Shown piece after piece: positions 56,851-64,000 of a DNA stretch of 64,000 nt. The notes beneath the pieces are model-generated. The model did not search any database. It had not been told where the DNA came from and saw nothing but the letters and a program-made list of their open reading frames with translations. The position numbers and the translations under genes are program-made. This stretch comes from Selaginella moellendorffii (taxonomy: Eukaryota; Streptophyta; Lycopodiopsida; Selaginellales; Selaginellaceae), in the NCBI RefSeq assembly GCF_000143415.4, contig NW_003314286.1, forward strand, positions 1,782,359-1,846,358. The letters run 5' to 3'. Position 1 is the stretch's first letter. Every line of letters begins with the position of its first letter.

Positions 56851-57370
56851 TGATGAGCTTTCTCTCGTTTGTCTTGTGGAAGTGCGATTGGAAGTTTAGC
56901 TGGTTTGCAAATCTAGAAACACGCCTCAACTAATGCGTATGATTTGGCGAAGTCACGAACAAAATAGCCTATCTCTTGTTTGTGTTGATGATGAGTTCTC
57001 TCTCGTTTGTGTTGTGGAAGTGCGATTGGAAGTTTAGCTGGTTTGTAAATCTGGAAACAAACTAATGCGTTTGATTTGTCGAAGTCACGAACAAAATAGC
57101 CTATCTCTTGTTTGTGTTGTTGATGAGTTTTCTCTCGTTTGTGTTGTGGAAGTGCGATTGGAAGTTTAGCTGGTTTGTAAATCTGGAAACACGTCTCAAC
57201 TAATGCGTTTGATTTGTCGAAGTCACGAACAAAGTAGCTTATCTCTTGTTTGTGTTGTTGATGAGTTTTCTCTCGTTTGTGTTGTGGTAGTGCGATTGGA
57301 AGTTTCGCTGGTTTGCAAATCTAGAAACACGTCTCGACTAATGTGTATGATTTGTCAAAATAGCCTATTG
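56851..57370. repeat. minisatellite, 4 copies of about 135 bp
   Basis: A unit beginning TGATGAG(C/T)TTTCTCTCGTTTGT starts at 56851, 56989, 57121 and 57259 (spacings 138, 132 and 138 bp). All units contain GTGCGATTGGAAGTTT and AAATCT(A/G)GAAACA. The last copy is slightly truncated near 57370. It follows the RPL26 stop by about 75 bp, so the first unit may lie in its 3' UTR. No open frame runs through it. Confidence 0.93.
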
Positions 57371-57723
57371 TCAAGTCGGTGAGATCTTTTAGTTTGAAGG
57401 AGACTCGTTTTTCTTGTTTTCTCGTGGTCAAGATCCTTTTGAAAAATCAAAGCACGGCATCGGCGGTACGTCGGTGGTACCGTGCTACGTGATCGTTCGT
57501 CCTTTAGGGAGAAATCGACAGCTAAGTGAGTTTCTTGCTCTAGAAAATTTTGATCGCCATACAAAACCGTGCACAAAAATGTACATGTAAATTGTTTTGT
57601 GTTTACAAATAATGTAGGGAACACACCACAGAATTTCCTCTCCAACCAGAAGATTTTCTCTCCAAACCAAACTACAAACCAAATTATATAGATTTTTGCT
57701 TCTCTGGTTCAGCTGTATGCAAT
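57371..57723. other. spacer between the minisatellite and SAUR
   Basis: AT-rich sequence. No feature recognised. Confidence 0.5.
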
Positions 57724-58146
57724 CTACTTATAAAGATTCATGTCTGTAACACACTTCAGTAGTGTATATGATTCTACAGGCTTGGGCAAATCTTCTTCGT
57801 TGTGGGTTTGCATGTACTGCAAAACACTCTCAAATAAAGGCACTCGGCAAGGAATAACAAGCTCCCCTTTCTCGCAAAATCCATATACCTCTTTCGACTG
57901 ATTGAGCATGATTTGAAAGAACGAATGATTCAGATAACTGATTGGGATCACGAATCTCTCCCTACGAGGACCTACATAGACACATATATGCCCCTTTGGA
58001 ACTCCCTTACCCTCTCGGAGCTCTGAAAACTTTTGGCCAAGCAAATCCTTGAACTTTTTGCTTTTCATTCGAGGCAAAAGCATCACTCCGCCACTGCTTT
58101 CCATTGCTCCACCACTGCTTTCCATTGCTCCACTGCTACTTTCCAT
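57724..58146 (-). CDS. SAUR family protein (small auxin up RNA)
   Basis: A single exon encodes 140 aa. The SAUR domain covers the second half: VPKGHICVYVGPRRERFVIP, ISYLNHSFFQIMLNQSKEVY and FCEKGELVIPCRVPLFESVL. SAURs of seed plants inhibit PP2C.D phosphatases and promote auxin-driven cell expansion. The N-terminus has a short tandem repeat, three units of MESSxGA/V at residues 1-20. The frame is open upstream to an ATG at 58290, but that part looks like leader. SAUR genes are typically intronless, as here. Confidence 0.92.
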   Translation of the reverse strand: MESSSGAMESSGGAMESSGGVMLLPRMKSKKFKDLLGQKFSELREGKGVPKGHICVYVGPRRERFVIPISYLNHSFFQIMLNQSKEVYGFCEKGELVIPCRVPLFESVLQYMQTHNEEDLPKPVESYTLLKCVTDMNLYK

Positions 58147-58382
58147 TGTATCACAAATTGGAGCAATTGAAGAGGAGGAGAAGTGGAGGTTTGAGCAATA
58201 GAAATGAAAGAGAAGACTGAGTGAATTACCTAGAAACTGGAGAGAAGCACAGACGTGCCTAAAATTTCCAACAAGAGTCCTTGACCCCACAAAAAAGAAT
58301 ACTATTTAAAATATTTTCTTTATCGCAACCGTAAGATCAATTACTTCATCTGACGGTCCCTGCAATTCAAATCCTCAGAAAA

Positions 58383-59530
58383 ATGCGCAGCAAGAAGCGG
58401 CCATGGCGAGAAACTGGTAAGGTGCTATTTCTTCTTGTTCCGGGTGTTGTAGCAGTTTCTTAGCTTTAGAGGGTCAGGAGGATGATTCAAAGCTGCCGCT
58501 CTCTCTACTGGATCGCGCAGTGCCGTGGAAGGCACAGTCATGGAAGCAAATGGCGGGTATCGGCGGGCTAGCCGGCGAGTTTCGGGTTGGAACCTCGGGC
58601 TACATCTACAAGCACTGGAGGGGTGTCGTGTATCCCCGGAGCTCGGCTCAGAAGGACTGGTTTCGACTCTACACGAATCTGTTCGACACGGTGGAGATCA
58701 ACAACACGTTTTATCGCCTTCCAGAGCGCAAAGTTTTTCAGGAGTGGCACGATCAAGCTCCAGAGAATTTTTGCTACGCTCTCAAGTATAGTAGGTACTT
58801 CCTCGAGCTTTTGGATTCCTTGATCTTCTGCTTTGTTGCGCTGCAGGTTTGGAACACATATGAAGCGCCTTAAAGACCCCGAGAATCACGTAAACTTGTT
58901 TCTCGATCGCTCGGTTCCACTCCACGCAACTTGTGGACCAGTGCTAGTGCAGGTATGGATCGCTTTTTTCCGTTTTCTATATGCTTTTGCGTGCTTGAGA
59001 GGTGAATGATTTTCTACGCACGCAGTTGCCACCGAAATTCAAGCTGGAACTGGAGCGGCTGAAAGAATTTCTCCACAGGCTTCCAACAAATATTCGCTGG
59101 GCGGTCGAAGTACGAGACTCGAGGTGGCTATGTGACGACGTCTACGAGCTTCTCAAGCAGCACAACGTAGCTCTCTGCATCCACGACCACGAAGACATAA
59201 TTGACAAGCATCCAAAGGCAAGCCTTTCTGGTTTCGCGCTCCTGCTCGGTCGTTTTCCACCGAAAGGATGTAAGAACTTTTCTCTTGTTCTTGTTCTTGT
59301 TCTTGTTCCAGGTAATTACCGCCAGCTGGTTGTACCTGAGATTCCATGGAAAGAACTATCAACACTGCTACACGGCCCAAGAGCTGGACCACAGCAGCAC
59401 TTGGATCCGCGAGCAGCTTGCCAAAGGACTGGACGCGTTTGCTTACTTCAACAACGATGCCGACGGGAATGCCGTGACCAACGCACTGGCTCTACGCAAT
59501 CTCGTCTGTGGTGGCTACTCCAGTGCATGA
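58383..59530 (+). CDS. DUF72 family protein
   Basis: Five exons (58383-58416, 58470-58794, 58847-58952, 59026-59217, 59312-59530) encode 291 aa. DUF72 hallmarks are FRVGTSGYIYKHWRGVVYP, FRLYTNLFDTVEINNTFYRL, THMKRLKD, RWAVEVRDSRWL, ASWLYLRFHGKNYQHCY and AFAYFNNDADGNAVTNAL. The fold is a TIM barrel; the biochemical role is unknown. The family is mainly prokaryotic, with plant members. Intron 4 has a GC donor (AAG|GCAAGC). Starting at ATGCGC (58383) gives the phase needed to enter exon 2. After the stop, another frame stays open with a family-like tail (HDFPPETVQSLLETVLEEL), so the true 3' end could differ. Confidence 0.88.
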
Positions 59531-60066
59531 CTTTCCGCCGGAAACAGTACAGTCGCTTTTGGAAACAGTTTTGGAAGAGCTGAGATTGATCCGCTCGCAC
59601 TCCTCCACCACCAAGTAAGTCAAGTGGTGCTCTCGTTTTCACGCCATGACCGTGACTTCCACAGGAAATCCCGGCGGGGACGCAGATCCTTCGAAGAAAA
59701 AACGAGCTTTCTTCCGGCAGTGGTAAACAAACTACGGCGCTTTTCTCTTTCTTGTGATCGCGGGTTTGCTGAATCGTGAAGCTTAGTGGAAAGGGAAGCG
59801 TGGAGTAAAGCGCCAGGAAATTCGTGACCTTTTTATTTTGGTGGGGATGGATGAGCACAGGATCAAGCCAACATTCTTCTACCGCGGGAAAAGTTTACTT
59901 TAAACTTTTGAAGTGTTTGTGTTTGCCACGTGCTCTGACCAATGATTTACTCTGTGTGGATCTCCGCCGTTGGCTATCTTGGAACGAATGCTAGGGCTTG
60001 ACGAACGCGGGGATTTTCGATCGATATAGACACGAGATTTAGGTCTTGTTCTTCCGTCTAGATCAT
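59531..60066. other. spacer between the DUF72 and RGLG genes
   Basis: This is probably the 3' UTR of the DUF72 gene followed by the RGLG promoter. A CACGTG occurs near 59928. No other feature seen. Confidence 0.5.
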
Positions 60067-61888
60067 ATGGGAGGCGATTTCTCCAAGCCGGATCCTCACT
60101 ACGATAGCTACGCCGCGTCGCCGTCTCCGCGCGTCCAGCCCACCTCTCCGCCGAAAGCTAAGATACACCGCCGCTTCTCCACGAAGTACTCGCACATCGC
60201 CGATAATTTCGCTAGCATTGAGGAGGTATGATCGCCAACGATCTCGTGGCAATTTTGCCTCACTGGAAGTGGAAATTTTTGTTTTGGTCCTTCTCTCCAT
60301 CCAGGTACAGCAAGAATTGCGAAGAACAGGCCTCGAGTCCTCCAATTTGATCGTTGGCATCGATTTCACCAAGAGCAACGAGTGGACTGGAAGGATCACT
60401 CATCAAGGGAAGAGTTTACACGCAATCGGCGATGGTAGCGTGCCAAATCCTTACGAGCAAGCGATTTCTATCATCGGGAAAACCCTCTCCGACTTTGATG
60501 ACGACAACTTGATTCCTTGCTTTGGCTTTGGAGATGGTACGAATGCTTTGTTTTTCTTTCACGAAAGCTCTCTACTTTGGACCGACTCGGCTCTCTCATT
60601 TTCCAGCATCCACGCACGACAATTACGTCTTTAGCTTCTACTCGGATCACCGCCCCTGCCATGGTTTCGAGGAAGCTCTTGCAAGGTACCGTGCCATCGC
60701 TCCTCACGTCCGGCTCGCTGGTATGTTTCCACGAAGAAGAAGATCTTTCGAGTGAGTTGACATGGTTTGGCAATTTTCTCGCAGGACCGACTTCGTTTGC
60801 TCCCATAATCGAGGCTGCAGTAAGAATAGTGGAACAAAGCGGTGGTCAGTATCATGTTCTCGTGATCATTGCCGATGGCCAAGTAAGTGACTGCTTGTTT
60901 TTTTGTTTCCTAGGATCAAATGTGGGGCCGTAACTTATACTAGCTCGTGTTTCTGCTTTTCCACAGGTAACAAGAAGCGTAGATACGGAGGTCGGGCAAT
61001 TAAGTCCTCAAGAGAAGAGCACGATTGACGCGATTGTGACTGCGAGGTACGCTTTGTTTTCTACTATTTTTCCTACGCCTATGCCTTCCACTCTTTTGCA
61101 GCAACTATGCGCTGTCGATCGTTCTTGTTGGAGTTGGCGATGGTCCTTGGGATATGATGAAAGAGTTTGACGACAACATCCCCAGACGAGCATTCGATAA
61201 CTTCCAGGTACCGAAACATTGACGTCAATTTGTCATGCTAAACTGTGCTCGTTTTGACAGTTCGTTAACTTCTCCCAAATAATGTCGAAGAAGCTGCCTC
61301 TCCATAAGAAAGAAGCATTGTTCGCATTATCAGCACTCATGGAAATCCCAGCTCAGTACAAAGCAACGGTAGAACTTGAAATCTTGGGGTAAGATTGCTT
61401 CTTTAAAAGGATTTCCGTTCTTATTCGTCTTTTAACTTTAGGCGAAGATCTGGAACTGCGACTAGTTCTCTTCCTTTGCCACCTCCTGTTCAAGTATTGC
61501 AAGCGGACTCTCAGTTTCACGTTGAGCCATCGTCGTCTGGTTACTATCCTCCAGCTGAAAACTACTACACTCCACCTGGATTTTCACCTACGGCACCGAG
61601 GGGCGTGGACCTTCCAGAAAGCCAGGTACGTTTCACTGTTCCGGACAAACTCTTCAGATGAACGCTCTTGGTTTCCAGGTGTGCCCGATCTGTCTCACGG
61701 AGAGAAAGGACTTGGCTTTTGGCTGCGGACACCAGGTATGCAAACACCATTTCTTTGGTCTTTGGAAACTTGTCAAACGTGTTGTTTCCATTATGTCGTC
61801 ATGGCAGACATGCAGGGAGTGTGGTGCCAGTTTGACGAACTGTCCGATTTGCAGACAGGAGATTTCGACTCGAATTCGGCTGTACTGA
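60067..61888 (+). CDS. RGLG-type RING E3 ubiquitin ligase (copine/vWA domain)
   Basis: Ten exons encode 412 aa: 60067-60225, 60305-60536, 60607-60720, 60785-60882, 60967-61046, 61102-61207, 61261-61388, 61442-61625, 61679-61735 and 61808-61888. The start MGGDFSKPD fits N-myristoylation at Gly2, as in plant RGLG proteins. The copine-type von Willebrand A domain spans about residues 70-310 ([64 protein letters not shown]). A Pro/Tyr-rich linker leads to a C-terminal RING ([34 protein letters not shown]). Arabidopsis RGLG1/2 work at the plasma membrane and nucleus in auxin and ABA signalling; that role is transferred by family. Confidence 0.95.
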
Positions 61889-62314
61889 AAGACTGGAGCT
61901 GGGATTCGCGCGGCCGTTCGTGTACAGGCAAAGGATTTGTTTTTCGAGGGAGGTTCGTGGTTTGCTACAGTTTTGTCGCAAGGAATCGGCGGCCAAGAGC
62001 TTTGACACTGGAATGATACCGCTGTAATTCTTTCTCGCGACTCTCAGGGAGGGAATCTTCTCCCCGCAAATCGTTTCTTCCTTTTCTTTTGGTTTCTTTT
62101 CCTTCCTTTGTTTTCAAAGGGGTCGTACTTTGTGATGTTGACGCAGACTTTCGTATGATTCGAAACCATTTTTTCTCTTTTTTGCCACCCCTCTCTGTGT
62201 AGATTTTTTTTTTCATACTCCCCAGAGCCGGGACGTGCCCGGACCATCCATCAACCTTGGCTCTCTAACATTGTCTTCGAATTTATCAAATAGAAACATG
62301 GTTAGATTATCCGT

Positions 62315-62344
62315 CACCTAACAGTGAGTGTTGAATGTTAGGTG
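62315..62344. repeat. short perfect inverted repeat
   Basis: CACCTAACA (62315-62323) and TGTTAGGTG (62336-62344) are exact complements around a 12-base loop. There is no T-run or gene context to give it a role. Confidence 0.6.
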
Positions 62345-63255
62345 GGTGTGGAGTGAAGCGAATTGGTAGCTCAACCGAGAGTTGCCTATGTCATCACGAT
62401 TGGTGACCCTTAACTACTAGCTATAATGCGAGCGAGTGCGCAAACTTTTTCTAAGATGGAGATGTTTAGCCTGTTAATCCTGAATGAGGGTCGTGAGTGA
62501 GATTTTTTTATATCATGTAGGGTTCTTAGCGTTCCGCGGGGGTCGTGTTGGTCGGTCTATGAGCAAAGCCTCACGTAACCTAGTAGGATTTCAATTATCT
62601 TTTTCTTTTTTGTATTTTTGCAACGAGCTTGACTTAAACGAGACTGGGATGTTTGAGCTAGAAACTCGTATTAATATGCGTATTTAGAGTCAATCGTGTC
62701 CCAGATGTGTATAGTAGTCTCGTCTACTCTCAAAGATCCCTTGCATTGTGCACAGGGGCATGAGTGGAACGGACACAAGGGCCGAGATCCAGTCGGGCCA
62801 AGGAAAAGGAAAAAAAGAAAGAGAGAAAAATGTGAATGCTGGAGTTTAGACTTCCACGGTGATCCTGTGACAAGGTTTTCCACTCGGTGACTTGGCAACC
62901 AAGTCAATGAGGCTCATCAAGGGAGGGCGGTGGCAGCATATTACCGACACACAACCACGGAAAAGGATAGATCTAAACCGAATCCCAGGGATTCCTCTTA
63001 GAGATGCTGGCGTCTTTTCGCATGCGGTGACGAGAGGTTTTAGATCGCGGCGGGCACTTGCGACTTTGTGGACTGGATCGGCCATAAAAATTTGGGGTGA
63101 AACTTGTGGATGGTCATCGTCAAGGACACGTAGAGAGACACAAGCCCCGGGCCAGCAACACAGTGGTCAGGCTGTGCGGCCAAAGGGAAGCGTTGCTTGC
63201 ATCCCCCACGTACGTAAACAAAGAAAAAAGAGAAAGGGAGGATGAGAGGGAAGGC

Positions 63256-63279
63256 GAGAGAGAGAGAGAGAGAGAGAGA
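63256..63279. repeat. (GA)n microsatellite
   Basis: About 12 perfect GA units in otherwise featureless sequence. Confidence 0.9.
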
Positions 63280-64000
63280 AAATGGACCCCTCCTTTTGGA
63301 AGGAGGGGCCAGGGGGAGATGGGAGATACAACCACAAGGGTCACAACTAGTGAATTGTTTGTTTTCATGGGTGGCCGCACCAATGGTTTTTGGCCGGATG
63401 TGATCGTTGGCAATGCCAAAGGTGCCGTGTTGGAGGCAAACTGGCCTAGTAGCAAGGCCCAGCCACAACGTTTATCTCAAGGTTTGCCGATTTTAATCCG
63501 TGGACCCTTGCATCAAAAGCCACTATATTATACTACGCAAGACATACATGCATCTATTTTAAGGGCCGGGGATGTCTATGCCCGGGACACATGCCATGTG
63601 AGCCGGTAACGTAACTATACGTAACCAGCTGTGTGTGGGAAACCACCGGTATGCCATGCTTGCCAAAACTTAACAGCAAGCAAACAAGGTAGGGTAAGTG
63701 GGGAAGGGACGGCTTGAATGCAGGCTGACTGTCCCCACCCACGCAGCTGCAAACCTGAGGTACCCAGTTTCTTCTTTTTTATTTTTAATGCCTTTTTTTA
63801 CTCATTTTTCTTTTCCTTTTCTGTTGCTATTTACCATACCATGGTGGTAAGGCATGTGTTTGATCATGGTGAGCAGGCAATGTACTTGTGAGAGTGGTGT
63901 AGGTGCAGAAATGAACAAACAAGGCACACACACAAGTTCTGCACACACACACAAATCTTAAGAGGGGGTTTGCAGCACACACACTGGAGCAGCAGCAGAC

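Larger units (their letters stand above)
61889..64000. other. terminal region without recognised genes
   Basis: RGLG 3' flank and about 2 kb beyond. It contains a 9-bp perfect inverted repeat (62315-62344) and a GA microsatellite (63256-63279). Open frames here (for example 63097-63609) have no recognisable domain and run through the microsatellite. The final 100 bases are CA/AGC-rich. Confidence 0.55.

Noticed and set aside
63097-63609. 170-codon plus-strand open frame near the window end
   Set aside because: It runs through a GA microsatellite (RERERERER) and shows no domain.

Overview
This is nuclear plant DNA. Genes on both strands are split by many short GT-AG introns, mostly about 45-100 nt. 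The gene set is that of a land plant: PLS-class PPR proteins, YUCCA, SAUR, HECATE-type bHLH, plastid ClpT, organellar RF1, LEA, metallothionein and RGLG. The tiny introns, the intronless PPR gene and the nepenthesin-like protease remnants make me think of a lycophyte, most likely Selaginella. That is inference from gene style, not a database match. The exon models below were built by hand from conserved protein blocks, splice dinucleotides and reading phase.

Bases 1-11,700 are partly a gene graveyard. They hold three broken aspartic-protease copies, a broken SCP/FCP-like phosphatase and a broken PPR gene on the minus strand. That PPR gene is split by a miniature LTR retrotransposon (TRIM) with a clean 5-bp target duplication. 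A second broken PPR gene lies on the plus strand, and its end was duplicated together with the end of the neighbouring SAS10 gene. Intact genes here are a metallothionein, an RsmE-type rRNA methyltransferase and a small membrane coiled-coil protein. SAS10/UTP3 (18 exons) fills 11.7-14.4 kb.

Bases 14.4-25.4 kb hold one gene, a YUCCA flavin monooxygenase for auxin synthesis, in about 8.7 kb of sequence with no recognisable genes. Bases 25.4-43 kb are gene-dense: a J-protein and SGT1 share a 124-bp divergent promoter, followed by an intact PPR gene, an SMP-type LEA gene with a decayed tandem copy, tRNA-Trp(CCA), a one-helix LHC-like protein divergent from organellar RF1, a Cys-rich zinc-binding protein, KIN17, a possible secreted 8-Cys peptide, a small membrane protein, ClpT and a RING protein. 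A HECATE-like bHLH gene stands alone in a wide gap (43-49.5 kb). Bases 49.5-62 kb are dense again: a HERPUD-like membrane protein, a conserved membrane protein of unknown function, VPS16, RPL26 (followed by a 4-copy minisatellite), SAUR, a DUF72 protein and an RGLG ubiquitin ligase. From 62 to 64 kb I see no gene.

The genes do not form one pathway. Three patterns stand out. Housekeeping genes are packed head to tail or head to head, often with a gene-sense TAGGGTT motif just before the ATG. Developmental regulators (YUCCA, bHLH) sit in multi-kilobase gaps. Lineage-expanded families (PPR, aspartic protease, LEA) show local duplication followed by decay. I found no CRISPR, phage or toxin system.
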